NCBI RefSeq assembly: GCF_004193775.1
Contig: NC_041019.1
Coordinates: forward strand, 49,823,928-49,887,927
Length of the DNA: 64,000 nt
Direction of reading: 5' to 3'
From: Glycine soja
Taxonomy: Eukaryota; Streptophyta; Magnoliopsida; Fabales; Fabaceae
Part shown: in pieces, positions 25,391 through 38,085 of the stretch
Layout of the letters: each line of letters starts with the position of its first letter
How positions within the stretch are numbered: position 1 is the first letter of the stretch
Translations under genes and position numbers: made by a program
Notes under the pieces: model-generated
Databases searched by the model: none
The model's input: only the letters and a program-made list of their open reading frames with translations
What the model was told of the DNA's origin: nothing

Positions 25391-28300
25391 ACCCTCTTTG
25401 TATCTATGTTTCTCTTCTCTCTCTTTTTCTCTATGTGAAGGAGTTGTGAGGGAAATATTTTCTAGTTCTCTCTATGATGAATGAGGGATGAGACTTCAGG
25501 TAAGACCATCAGTGTGTTTTGGTTTGGCACTCATGGTAATGTGAGATAAATACAAGAGAAATGAGGCTTTTGGAATTGGAGGTAGTAGGGGCTGGGGTCC
25601 ACAAGGGAGGAAAAAAGGTTGGCAAAAAATGAAAAAATTAGTGGGGCTGATGTGGTGATTGGTGAATGAATGACTATTACCTGATCCAAAAAAACAACAA
25701 AAATAACATGTTCTCTTCTTTTACCACTATTCAAAAGGATCACAAAGGTGAATTAAAGTTTAAACACCCTTCTATGTATGTGATTGATTCCCAAGTGGAT
25801 TACATGCTTACATGTATCTTCATAGGAAAACAACAATTGATTGTGGCCCATTGATTTGGAGTGCTTACCCTACTACTGCTTTAGACCCGAGTGCAGGCTC
25901 TAACACTAATAGAGAAAAATATGAGCCAGACCAATTGGTTATGTTTTCAGATGTATAAAAGTAAAAGCACTATACTTTTGTGAGTGGAATAGGAGGATGC
26001 TATTTTGCAGAAAGTTCATTGGCTCATTGCAACCAACAAGCAATGTGGTTTTGGTTAAAAAATTGTTCTGACGAGAAAGGGAAAAGGAACACACTGAGAT
26101 AACTGTGCTGAAAAGAATTTGAGGGGCAGGAAAAAAAAGAGAGAGAAGCTTTTGGAATTGGAAGCTTGTTGAGTGGGTCAGGCATACATGCAATCCAATC
26201 TAGAAAAATCCCAGTGGCCCATTTAATAGATAGATTTTGCAATTTTGGATTACTCAACTTTTTGGTTATATTCTTTTCTTATGATTGCTTGCTTCTCTAT
26301 CTGGCTTAGGGAAACTAGAACATGGGTTTTGTTATATGGTCAAGAATCTTAGTTTAGCCCTGTGAGTCTATCCATCATTTTCTAGGTAAACTCTTGAAGT
26401 ACCATGTCTCTTAAGGTAAGAAAAGAAATCAAATCTTTTTTTTGATACAAAACTAAATGTATTCTTTAATGAAAAAAATCTTATTTGATTTTGATAAAAC
26501 TACTATAAGTGTCAAAATTCTCTATATGAATAATTGACATAATTACATATCTAAAACTTAAATTAAGATTATTGATTAAATTAGAATAACCTTATATTTC
26601 ATGCATTTGATGATAAAGAATCAAATTCCTGTAACATATAATAGATTCCCATAATTAATGATGATAATAATGTAGAAAGAGAGGATATGAGCAAATGGAT
26701 TGGTTGTGGGTTCAACTAGTGTGACCACGATCAGAATTTGAAATTGATATATACTTTAAATCCGTGGAGCTATTAATGATAGCATGATACATGATGTACA
26801 TAAATCATGCCAGAGAAATTAATGTTGGTTACTAATCTTGTAAATTTGCATTGGGAACATAATTTGTACAATCATTGCAGTATTGAGCAGCATAAGAATA
26901 TAATGGTATGGCACCACCATGTAATGGATGGGGTACATAATAACATTACATCCATTCTTTCTTCCCAAAAGCATATGCAGAGAAGGTGAGGCATTGTTGC
27001 TATGCCCTTCGGCTTTGGGAGTAAGGTTGAACCTGGTCAAATGGTCCCCTTCCATGATCCGTGCAAAGGTACAACCTCAATAGCCACCCTAACTTTGTGC
27101 ACGTGTCTAAACTGTAGGCGATATAAAAAAAAATTATAAATTAGACAAATAATTTTTTTTAGTTTAGGGGGTGACCCTAGAGTATTTTTGTCACGAGTGA
27201 AATATATATTATGGTGGTTGTATTTTTATGAAGGACAGCATAGTCTAATCTGATCCCCTTGTTTGCTATCTCTTTTGTGTATTAGACATCATCCACCTAA
27301 TGTTGGACTAGCCATAATCATCATCTATGATGGTATTTGATTTGATTGACAAGAATGCTATTTTTTAAAAAGTTTTGGACTTTGGATGAGAATGGGGAAG
27401 ACCAGTTTTTTCTCCTATTGGCCCATTATGATAATCACTGTTACCCATGTTGTCATTGTTTTGTGATCGGTTACACATTTGTATTTCTAGGCCCAAAATA
27501 GCTTTTTGGTACCAGTGTTAACTTGGTCTAATATCAGGATACACAGGGAGAGAAAAGAACAAGACATGTGGGGTAATCAAATTAATTGATCCAGGAATTT
27601 TCATCAGGTCCTGCTGCCTCTTGCCATTGGGACCATACTGGAGAGGGAAAGGGCACTTTGTAAGTTCAAAGTTTGGGTTTAAAGTGAAAGAATTTGAAAT
27701 ATCAGCTTATCTCGAGTTATCAAATACATGCAGGATAAAATGATCTTATATCACATCCTAAGCAAATCATCATTTATTTGAACATTAGCTTTGTGTGCGT
27801 GTTTTGTTTAATTTTCTTTTTTATTTTGTATATCTTTCGACGTATTTTGTTTGTGGGGCAAGAAACAAGTTGAAATGCTCTTTGATCCTAAAATAAAAAA
27901 AGTCAGTCAAGACCAACAGGATACAAATCTGGAGAGAAACATAAAAAAAGATAAAGAGATATAAAATGGGTTTGATGGTTAAGAAAAAAGAAAAAGAGAA
28001 AAAAGTTGTTGTTTGATCTCTCTTGTTGAAAAAAATTAACAAACTAACAATTAATATTTGTTAATAAAAAAATAGAAAAAGAAGAAACTTCATAATCATA
28101 TAGTAAGATGAGCAGAAATGTTTCCAGAAAAATAAGACTACTTGTAGCTGCCAACAATTTTGAGACAAGCCTATACTTCATATTGTGCAACAAAACAAGT
28201 CAGGAGGGAGCGAGGAGGATCTAAATCTTCATATTGGAAAATTTTGAGAGATTTGTAATACAATTAAAATAAATGTGGAGTAATATATGATACTATTCGT

Positions 28301-28693
28301 TTAGACTATTTCCATTTTCTCTGTGAGACAAATCAAAACGTGTCTAAAATCTCAACCCAAAGTATCATCACATGAAATGAATTAGAAAGCAAATGACTGA
28401 GCATCAAAAATTAGTGTCACACCTTATTTAAAATGTATAAAATCTATTTAAAGAATTAATCTTTTAATAAATATTTTGTCATACTGAAACATGATAAACA
28501 TAGCATATTTTTTGGCCAGAAACAAAAATTAATTTATCAAAATACTGAAAATTATTTAAAAAATTCATCTCTTTTAAAAGATATTTTTTCATACATACAT
28601 AAAGACTCGAATATCAAATCTCAATCACATACTTAAATCACAAAATTATTTGTCAACTAATATATCACACCAGATTGATTAAAAGGGTCCTCC
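25391..28693. other. Intergenic, OFP promoter side
   Basis: No TATA box at a convincing distance from the OFP start was seen. Short frames on both strands (25531-25743, 25939-26257, 26807-27055, 27821-28042) lack motifs and overlap each other. No RNA gene was recognised. Confidence 0.4.
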
Positions 28694-28699
28694 TTGTGT

Positions 28700-28960
28700 A
28701 GTGCCAAATATAGTTCACTCACTGCCTCATGCTTTGCAATTCGCATCATCATAGTCCTATTCTATGTGTTTCAAGCTCCAAGAAACCAGTGTGCTGAAGG
28801 GCTCATTAATAAGGTGTTTGTTATTTGCAGTGTTCTGATGAGGTCAGAGGGTGCTTCTTCTGGCCCTGATCATGGGTTAGTTTGTTGGGATCTGTAGGTT
28901 CTGTCAAATGTTTCTTTGGCTAGGAAACAACATCAATGTATCGTTTCCTGGATGGTACAT
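28700..28960 (+). pseudogene. Disabled fragment of the ataxin-10/MEE50-like gene
   Basis: This stretch is a diverged copy of part of exon 1 of the gene at 33621-35537, in opposite orientation. Shared peptide pieces include 'CSVLMRSEGASSGPDHGLV' (parent 'CSVLRSEAACSGPDHGLV') and 'VLSNVSLARKQHQC' (parent 'VLANVSLAGKQHQC'). Upstream DNA also aligns through 'ttcaagctcc', 'agaaac' and 'gtgtgctg'. The copy is disabled by a TAG where the parent has CAG, by an extra codon and by frameshifts. It covers only about residues 60-155 of the parent, with no sign of the rest. It is a partial duplication 5-6 kb from its source, perhaps carried by a transposon. Confidence 0.85.
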
Positions 28961-31900
28961 GGTAGACATTACTTTTACTTTATAGTTTACGTACACTTTG
29001 TGTGCATGTGTTTAACATTATTTCATGATTGCATAAAGGTTTGTGCCATCCAAATATTTTAGCACTAAAGTGACAATGCATATACACAGTAATGCTATGC
29101 TAAGTATATTCAAGAACACCTCTAACATTTTTAATTGTAGATCTTAACTTGAAATTTTGAGACAGTTTTTGATGGATACCAAAATATCACATGTCATTTA
29201 ATATATTTCTCAGTTTTTACTTTAATGATAATTTTATTTTAAGATCTTAAGTCATTTATTTTAGGTCACACATTAAATCTCACAATTGTTTTTTTATAAT
29301 TGAGCTTAAAATAAAAATATGTAATTAATTTAATAGATTTTAATTATCAATAAATAATACTAAGAAATAAAAAACATAATAAGAATTGAAATATTTAATT
29401 ACGATCATAATTTAAAATTACAATTATTACAAGAAATTGATCATAAAAAAAAACACAAACATTGACAATGAGAAAAAAAAATTGAACATTATTATAACCG
29501 AAACATCCCAAATATATTCTAGCAAATTTACTTCAAGTTGTTGATTAATTTATCTTGTATGCATATAGCATCTTGAATTAAAAAATAATAATAAATACTC
29601 AGTAAAAAAATTAACAACAGTGATCATGGCCTAGAGATTGAAAGACAACGGTAGTTTTTGTCGTGATTGAAAGACAATTGTTTAATTTTTTCTTCCTCGC
29701 AACGTTCATTTTTTTTTTAAATTAATATTTTTAATTTTTTTTCCTTTCAACTCAACAGCCAACACTCACCCTCTCTACTTACCCGTCACCCTCTCAATGC
29801 TCACTTTTTATTTCAATTTCCCCTTCACTCTAAGCCACACAATCCCTTCACTCAACAGTCAGTCCCTCACCCTCCACAATCTATTAGGAAGAGAGACACT
29901 AAAAAAAACTTTTTTTAGAATAGTGAGGATTTTAAGAGGTCTTGTAGAAGATTTCATCCTTCATGTTGGAGATCTCAAGTCTCTCTCTAATGGAAGATTT
30001 TGGTGAGATCAAATCTTGAGCTTAAGATCTCCCAATAAAGATACTCTAATAATCTCAATTACCCACTAAAGATGCTCTAATAATCTCAATTAAAAGGGTG
30101 TTGACTGTTGAAAAATCAAATTAAATCATTTCAAACGGTTAAACCAATTTTAAAATACCAAAAAAATGAAGAAATTGTCAACCGAAAAAATTAGTACCCC
30201 AAAAAATCATTTATTTATTCCATTGACATACCCTCCTCAGTTCTAGATCCACCATTATGATACCCGAATACCGGGTGCTAGCCGTCACCTGACCAGTGAC
30301 GCCTGATGAGAGCAATATCACAACCAAATACACTTAATTAACTAGAGTAATTCTCATAGAGTAATGATGTAGGTTCTCTCATAAAACATGTAGGGCATTC
30401 ACAATTTTCTTCTCCCTCTAATTTCAAGTTTTTTATTCTCAATCAATTGTTTTAATTATGTCCCAAATATTTCTAAAGATTTACTGATTTTGGATTAGAA
30501 ATAAAATAAAGAGAGAAAGACTTGATAAGGGTAGAATTAAAATAAAAAAAAAGAAATAGAGCAGATACATTATTTGAATACATAGAAATAAGAAGCCAGA
30601 AAAAAAAAGTATTTACTTTTAATTAAATATGAATATAAATTATTTGCAATTTTTTAAGCTATAAAAACTATTTATTTCTGTAAAAAAGTAAAACAAAAAA
30701 AGGTAAATGCAACAAACATTGTCCCCCAATTTTAGGAGGAATTTTGTTTATAAGTAGGACCCAACATAACTTGTTTTCTAATCTCTCCTACTCAAACATA
30801 CAAAAGGTTAGTGTCTGAGAACTTGCAAAAGACAATGGTGTATTTTTCATATTTTTCTCTTATCATTGAAATGTTAAGCATCAGGAAACAAAGAAGTCCT
30901 TCTCAACAGGACACTTTAAGATGAACTTTATGTCTTTCCTCAGTTCAAGTCTACTCAGCTTTCCTCAGTTCGATGTTGGGAGCAAAAATAGTGGTGTTAC
31001 CGTGAATTTTTAGAAGCGCAGTGTGTTGCTTTAGCTCCACCATGGGATTGGCCACGATTTTGCTTCATAGCCTCCCCAAACATACACTAAATATTATTAA
31101 CTAACTTGTTCCCTTAACTTTTTTAATTTTTAATTTCTAACACTTGTTCACAAGCTAAAGCTTACCAAACTTTTAGCTTGCTGCAAGAAAATAATTCATT
31201 TGCCCGCAAATAAAAATTAATTAAAAATATAAATATTGAGCTCCAAGAGAAACAATTGGTGGGAAAGACATGACCACTAATATGGTTCACTTGTCTGAAA
31301 AGAGTCAAGATCAAAGTGATGGTCAGTGAGAAAAGAATTACTACTAATGTTTTTATCAAAATTCAAAATCGTGACACGTTAGGATGGACGTGATTGAGTG
31401 GGTCCTGAACTTCATACGTCAGCTTAGAGATGTGTCTTTGATAAGAGGGAGTAAGAATATGAGTTAGAAAAGAAAAATAAGTATATGCTTAATAAGACTT
31501 GTATGAACGAAGGAGAAAAAGAGAGGGGCACAGACTTGTTGTCGTGTGCTGAGTGTGTGTTGGTTGTATGAGATGGTCATGCCAAAGGGTTCAATAGAAC
31601 CTATATTTACATTAATTGAGCATGATTGTTGGTCCTCGTTTGTAGGGGCTTTTGTAGCCTTGTAGATAATTTCTGGCTTGTAGATAATAGCTGAGAGCTT
31701 ATAGATAATGTTAGAGATAAATATTTGCTTATAGATAAAGGTGGAAGATAATCATACCTTATAGATAATGTGTGGCGTTATAGATAATTTAATATCTGCC
31801 AATGGATAAGATATTCAAATACATTTGAATATAAGAAGGTTAGAGATAATATGTCTGTTGGGGAGCCCGACTGCTAAGGGCCAAGCGTCCACGCTCCTGT

Positions 31901-32147
31901 AATAGAACTGACGTGGAGGGTTGACACGTATCTCTGAGTGTCAAGTAGGATGTCACGTAAATTTTGTGGGTCCTGAACAATACAACTAATATGATTCATT
32001 TGTGGGAGAAAAAGTCATTATCATAATATCATCTTAGATACCATATTGAAATTTGAACTTAAGGCCTAACTCAATCTCACAAAATTAATTTGTACAATGA
32101 GGACTGTCCAAATTTTGTAAGCCCTATCTAAGTCATATGTGTGTGTT
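28961..32147. other. Intergenic with repeat-rich patch at 31372-31978
   Basis: No gene recognised. Between 31661 and 31790 the motif (t)trtagataa occurs six or more times. The patch is flanked by 40-bp imperfect direct repeats sharing 'gtgggtcctgaac' (31372-31410 and 31939-31978), with short inverted repeats just inside (cttagagatgtgtct at about 31425; tgacacgtatctctgag at about 31922). This suggests an uncharacterised element of about 0.53 kb. Elsewhere the sequence is AT-rich and unremarkable. Confidence 0.4.
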
Positions 32148-32158
32148 TATTTGTTGAA

Positions 32159-32399
32159 GGTTTAATTACCCATTTAGTCCCTATAATTTTCAAACTTATC
32201 CATATCCTTATAATTTATAAGTGAACTTTTTAGTCTTGAAGTTTACATTTTAATTCTCAAAAGGTTCTTGCCGTTAATTTTTTTTAACTCTGTTAGTTGA
32301 AGAATTTTAATGGGAGAGACCTTGTGAGAATTAAAATGTGAAGTTTAGGGACTAAAAGAGATAAGTTTAAAAATTATAGGAACTAAATGGATAATTAAA
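32159..32399. mobile_element. Mutator-type MITE, 241 bp, 11-bp target duplication
   Basis: Termini of about 40 bp are inverted: 'tttaattacccatttagtcc' at the left pairs with the reverse of 'ggaactaaatggataattaaa' at the right, continuing through 'ataattttcaaacttatc'. The flanks are identical 11-bp direct repeats TATTTGTTGAA (32148-32158 and 32400-32410). An 11-bp duplication fits a Mutator-like origin. No coding capacity. Confidence 0.85.
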
Positions 32400-32410
32400 T
32401 ATTTGTTGAA

Positions 32411-33620
32411 ACAGTTATTTGTTGAGCTGTTTCACGTTAATTGTTGTCTTATTAGGGGATTTATGTGAAGAGGAGTTGACATGGTTTTGTCAATTTTTGT
32501 CATTGATAGTAAATTCATTGAAAGGGTTGGTACTGAAATAGTTTTGCTTCAGGTTAAAAGATGGAAGTTGTTAATGAGAGATCCCTTTTTCACCAAATAT
32601 GCCAGGTAACAATGATTTACTTAATTGCTGAGACGATCTCCAGGGTGATCATTACTGCATAAGATCATAGGTATTCTCAAGTTACCCCTTTGTATACCGC
32701 TGCTACATATAATACGAGAACAAAAAAAAAGGAGCTAGAATAGAAGGAATGTTTTTGAAACATTGGAAAACTTGGAATCTAAGGTGCAATGTCTTCCAAG
32801 CAAACCTGCTTCTACTTTGTGTGAGCTTTGTCACAAATTTTTTTTCTTAAATATTTTTCCCCATTTTCTCATCAAAATACATGATAATATTTGAAATAAG
32901 AGAAAGTCATGTAATTCTAAAACTCGAAAAAGTAGTCATAAGAAACCAAAATTTCACAAAACCTTCTCCTCCTTAGAGTCAAAACCGTTTAGGAAGAAGG
33001 CACATCAATCCCTGTTCACATTTTCAATCCCCAATAAGACAATTGACATAAAATAGCTCGACAAATAATAACTCCAAGTTTCATCAACACAAATCCCTTC
33101 ATTGACTCATGAACCACAAAAAACAAACAGCAAAAAAAAATCTGTTGAAATTAAAACTTAAGAAGTCAATTGATTACATATTAACATATGCACATGGAAT
33201 AGATAAAACTGGTAAGAGAAATCAAAAGATAGTATCTAATGATATTATACAACTAAAACCAAAATATAATAAACTACATAACCCCACTTCCTTACCCAAT
33301 AATAAACACATTTCTCAATGTTTATATTTATATTGCCTTTGTTCTGCTGTTTGGCTTTTTCCTCCCCCATCTGACATTGCTTGATAAATTGTCATGGGTA
33401 TTGATGGGGATTCTGCAAAATTGTTTGGACATCTACAATTTCTATTCTAAATATGAATTTTCTTCCGAACTTCCATTGACAAAAGAAACAGCAGTTCCAA
33501 TTTGAAAAGAAAAAGAAAACGGGAAAAGAGTCCCAACCTAAAATCCAACCAAGAGACCATATCACCGTACTAGTTAGTTAAGACTAATATGCATAGATTC
33601 AACCAAGTTATAGTGATCTT
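32411..33620. other. Downstream flank of the ataxin-10-like gene
   Basis: No separate gene recognised. The plus-strand frame at 33109-33384 is Lys/Asn-rich and motif-free. The 3' UTR of the minus-strand gene lies in the right-hand part of this interval. Confidence 0.4.
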
Positions 33621-35537
33621 TCACGGGATGTTTACAAGCTTTGCACGTCTGGTTCTCTGATCAACTTCCACTCGGAGACCAAGTGAAGTAATTTCAGGCA
33701 CATCAGCAGATCCTTGAATCTCCAATTCAGCAACTACCTTTTGGTTCTCATCGTTGCCCTCCAACATATTCCTTACAGACCATATGCCCCATTCTCTCAG
33801 GAAAGGATTATCTTCATCAGTAACACACTGCTGCAATAGAAGTAGAATTCCATTCCTGTGTCGGATTTCATCTTGTGCATGCTTCCTTCTATAAACACAG
33901 TTGCCAATAAGTGCAACTATGTCTCGCCTGAAGCCCTTATAAGGGCATGGTTTGAAGGAACAACTAGCACCATCTTGATTCTCACATTGTTTGAGTCCTC
34001 TCCTGATTATTGCTGGAGGTTCAAGGGCTTCAAGCAAATACAAAAGCAACTCTATGAGGCCATATGACAATAGCGCATCAACAACATCATTTGAATCCTC
34101 TGTATTACCTCTCACACCATCTTGAGCACAAATGTCCCTCAGTATGGTAAGAGAGTAGCCAAGAACATCAACCCCAACAAAGCCACTAGGAAGACCAGAC
34201 TTCCCTCTCGTTGCATGTTCAAGAACCCCAATAGAATTCTTGAATATCCCAAAAACAAACAATGCAACATCCTTTGAAACAGTAACATCTTTATGCCGTT
34301 CATTCAAGATTTCTGATAGGATTCGCAGAAGAAATGCTTGTTCAAATGAAAAGTGATCATCTTTTGACTCAGCAACTTCAACCTTAGGAACATCCGCAAA
34401 CTGCAATTTGGAAAACAACACGGGCAATTGAGACTCTTCGAGGCATATTCTTGAAAGAAGCAACTTCAACCAATCCTCACCAAAACTAGCTGGTTCAGTA
34501 GAAACCAATAAATAAGAAAAGCGCCAAAAAAAGAATGAAAAAGAAATAAAGTAATCAATGCCACAACCTAAAAATTATCATAATCCCATTTGCCACTCAT
34601 GACAGCATACAAAAACGTCAAAGTATACAACCAACATACTGCAGCAACAAATAAGCAGTGCCCCACTAGATGAAGTCAGCTAAATGGAGCACACAAAGTC
34701 ATTGTGTATTGTATTAAAAAGAATCAAAATTTCAAAAAGACCATTTAAATCAAGGAAAAGAATTACAAGCAAAAAGGAATAAACAAATGAAAAAATATTA
34801 TCATATGAATTAAATAAAATCAGTGATATAACTTAAAAAACCCCATGGCCCCAAATGACAGGACAGAATAGAGAAAAGAACAAAATACATAAAGCTACTA
34901 CTAACTCACCAGAAGAGGCAGTTCTCACAATTTCTGCCATTACAAACCATCCATCCTCACTGGACAACCGTTTAAACCATTCCGGGTTTCCATCACAACA
35001 TGTATAAATCACCATACACAACGGGTCACAAGTCTCCTTGGTGTGAAGTCTAGCAAGTGATACAAACCCATCCAGATAGAGCTCTTCCCAAATAGCACAT
35101 TGATGCTGTTTTCCCGCCAAAGAAACATTTGCCAGAACCTGCAGACCCCACCGAACCAATCCATGATCAGGGCCTGAACAAGCAGCCTCTGACCTCAGAA
35201 CACTACAAACAACCGCCACCCCATCAAGCTCAAGAAATGAGTCCTGGTTTGCAGCTTCTCCAGCACACAAGTTTCTGAGGAGCTTGAAAGACAAACAAAG
35301 AATATGATTATGCTGATGGTGATGGTGATGTGAAGCATGAGTGAGTGAGTGAACTATATTAAGTACTGCAGGGAGAATCCTTTTAGAAGCTAGTTCCAAA
35401 CGCCCAGAATCAGATTTGGCATTCTGAATGAGAATCTCTAAGGACTTTTCCATGTTAGAAGAGTTGGAGGCTTCAAAGAGTAACTGAAGTGTATCTTCTG
35501 ATATGGGGTGCTCCAAAAATGCTGTATCACCACCCAT
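33621..35537 (-). CDS. Ataxin-10 homologue (MEE50-like armadillo-repeat protein)
   Basis: Two coding exons: 35537-34910 and 34489-33621, joined across a 420-bp GT-AG intron (donor 'tctg|gtgagt', acceptor 'ccag|ctag'), giving 498 residues. The ATG at 35537 starts 'MGGDTAFLEHPISEDTLQ'. The body is helical armadillo-like sequence with a His-rich loop (SHHHHHQHNH) near residue 70. The C-terminus carries the conserved ataxin-10 domain, including 'DIVALIGNCVYRRKHAQDE', 'LREWGIWSVRNMLEGN' and 'NPFLREWG'. In Arabidopsis the homologue is described as a maternal-effect embryo-arrest gene (recalled, not checked); its biochemical role is unclear. Length is close to other plant members. A partial dead copy lies at 28700-28960. 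Confidence 0.9.
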
Positions 35538-35539
35538 TG

Positions 35540-37700
35540 CTTGATTGAAAAAAGAGAAAAATGTGAAATTTCAAAATAAAAATTTGATTTTGATGAAAAA
35601 TTCAAACACCCCACAATCTAATTGGTCAAAATTGTAGCAGAACAGTGAAAAATTCCAGAAAATGAAAAAAAAATAATAATAGATGAAATATGGTTGAGAT
35701 TGGCGGTGCCAATTACCATCTAGAGATCTATGAAAGTTTTGCCCATACTACAATCCAATACAAAAATAAAAGATCCAAGCAATTCAATTTAGAAATTAAA
35801 GAAAGTAATCTTACTCATGAATGAAAAAAATGTAACTGTTTACAAACATATTAAGACTATTAGCCAATTTGAAAGTCTATTTCATATTAAATAGGCCAAG
35901 AGACCTATCTTTAAATAGGCCAATGGACCTCTAAACAAGCTAAGTTAGGCATATGAGCTAATAGGCTAAAGCATGTAAATAGGTCACTAGTGCATGAAAC
36001 ACTTTTGAAAAACATGTGGACCTGTTAACAGTGGCAATAATCCAAAAAGCTTAAAATAGAAATCAAAAGGGAGTGAAATGTAAAGGCTAAAATCATGGGA
36101 TTTCAGCAATCAAGTTATTAGGACAGCAACAAAAGTGAGATTTACAGCCAGGAAAATATGAATGATAATACTTGATAAAAGGGACTGTCTATGTTTTGAT
36201 AACCATAGGAAAATAAGAATGATAGCACTTGATTGATCCAAGAAAAGCTAAAAATAAAATGTTGTACTGAAGTGGAGAAGTTGTGATGATGTTTATGTAG
36301 AACAACAGAAAGGCAGATAAAGGTAGAGCTATGCTAGAAGCCTAGAACAACAGATGAACAGAAAGGCAGTGCCATATGGAAGGTACAATTGTTGCCACGG
36401 TTCAGTGGGTGTAAGTGTCAAGAAAATCTGTGGCACATTCTAGCATTATTGGAGTTCTATACTTTCCTCATTGTGATGCTAATTCCTTACTACTACAGTA
36501 CTTTTTCTGATGAGCCATATGACAGTGCAACTCTTCCACTTCCTAGATGTCAAGAAAAAAAATAATCTACAAGCCTAGTAAAAGGGAAAATCATTTCGAA
36601 GAACCCAAAAGCTTATCTTTCAAAGAAACATCTATTGGGTAAGGCTGGCATTTGGCAATATATCGTGTCATTACTCAGATTATAAAATTCACAATTTGTT
36701 TTGACCATCTTTTGGTCTCTGCCAATAAATTCTATGAATCTTCAAGGCTTATTTACAGGGCTAATTATTGGTAAACTATGTTCTATTTCTTGTTTGCTAA
36801 TTTTACAAAAATCTTCTACCAGTATTATGACTAAGACGAACAACGAAAGCAAAATGTAGTGGAGTTATTGAAGGAAACAGGACTGAGAAATATATACTTA
36901 CGAATACAATTCCGTGATTTGTATGGGTTCATTTCTCTTGATATTTCCCATATCTATTCCACATCCTAAACTGTATATCTAAACATTTCTGCTTAATGTT
37001 TTGTTTCTTTCGATTTTGGATTTGGCCGACATCATGTGCCTCTGATAGATTACCATCACTCATTAGCTATCATTATATCAATCAAGAGTAAATTACACTA
37101 ATTCTCACTGAAATTCCCCCTGATATCCCTCTTTTTTCTACTCCTACACTAACCCTCTTAATTGTTTGCAAAACATTACACTAATATCCTTGTACATTAC
37201 ACTATACCATTAATTGATTGAAAATCATTACACTGTAAGAAAGCAGCTGTAAACGTTAAAAAAGCAAGGGTTTTGTGCAATATCAAAAACTTTTAAGGGG
37301 AGTTAGTGCAATTTAATCTTATATAAAATGTAAACAATTTTAATTCAAAACAAAAGACGCGTGATTTCACAGATAAATTGTTCCAATGAATCAGAACGCC
37401 TTGCCACTTTCCAGGCTTGAACTCTTTTAAGTCAATTTATGAGAACACACTCATTGATTGTGCAGGTATTGTTGTTTTAGTATTTAGAAACTTAATGAGA
37501 GAAATGACAGTGAAGAGTTACAAAGTAGGAAACATATCATAACAGGGGAGTCCATGTCCACCTCAAATGCAATAAACAATGAAACTATAACTGATAGAAC
37601 GAACGCAGGCAGAAGGTACCTTAGATTGAACAACACACGACGGTGGCCTCTGTGTTCTGCTGGCAGGAACGACGACGTGCGATTAAATTAGGGATCTTTG
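35540..37700 (-). other. Inferred 5' UTR exon and 2.08-kb 5' UTR intron of the ataxin-10-like gene
   Basis: Just upstream of the ATG the minus strand reads a long pyrimidine tract then 'tcaatcaag|caATGG', an excellent acceptor two bases before the start codon. A matching donor ('caatctaag|gtacct') lies at 37620/37619, next to a GC-richer stretch at 37620-37700. Together they predict a non-coding first exon at about 37620-37700 and an intron 35540-37619. The intron contains a MITE at 37084-37320. Transcript data would confirm it. Confidence 0.6.
37084..37320. mobile_element. MITE inside the inferred 5' UTR intron
   Basis: The left end 'aagagtaaattacactaatt' matches the reverse of the right end ('aagattaaattgcactaact'), giving inverted termini of about 24 bp around 237 bp of non-coding DNA. 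No certain target duplication was seen. Confidence 0.6.
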
Positions 37701-37733
37701 GTCTGGTCATTTGAGAGATAGTTTAGATTAGGG

Positions 37734-37739
37734 TTTATA
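37734..37739 (-). promoter_or_regulatory. Candidate TATA box of the ataxin-10-like gene
   Basis: On the minus strand 'actataaaccctaa' combines a TATAAA core with an AAACCCTAA telo-box-like motif, about 35 bp upstream of the inferred first exon. Position and motif fit a core promoter; the evidence is only this arrangement. Confidence 0.4.
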
Positions 37740-37913
37740 GTTTTTAAAATGTAAAAAAAAAATACATATATATAACTATTAATTTAATCAAGGGACGAAA
37801 TTCAGATCTAAGGATGAGAACCTGCAGAAAATCACGGTGCTGTGACGGTGTGAGTGTGACTTAGGGAGTTAGGGTGTTGCAACTGGAGGATATTAATCAA
37901 CACTCTTATTAAA

Positions 37914-38085
37914 TTAATCTTCGGTTCTCTGAGGATCCTCCACACTGGGAGGCGATGGAGGACGTCGTGGTGGTGGCGGTGGCGGTGGTGGCGGTTCGAA
38001 TGAGCTCACGATTGAGGACCAGAGAGAGCTCAGAGCTGTTCCAATGTTGTTGAAGACAAGATGTTTAGAAAATTTTGTTTTAATT
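37914..38085 (-). other. Short Pro-rich open frame, coding status unknown
   Basis: A minus-strand frame of about 55 codons ends at TAA 37916-37914 and reads '...SSIVSSFEPPPPPPPP', then Arg/Pro-rich sequence to 'EDPQRTED'. It is GC-richer than its AT-rich surroundings. There is no ATG: the frame is closed upstream by a stop, so it would need an upstream exon, and an acceptor-like 'cattggaacag' is present. The plus strand of the same DNA reads a Val/Ala repeat from an ATG (23 codons), less gene-like. It could be a terminal exon, a decayed gene or GC-rich promoter sequence. Confidence 0.25.

Noticed and set aside
26807..27055. Overlapping frames and a possible microRNA precursor
   Set aside because: The frames conflict with each other and no known plant microRNA sequence or convincing stem was seen.
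37952..38023. Plus-strand ATG with Val/Ala repeat as a gene start
   Set aside because: Closes after about 23 codons and arises from a GGTGGC-type simple repeat.
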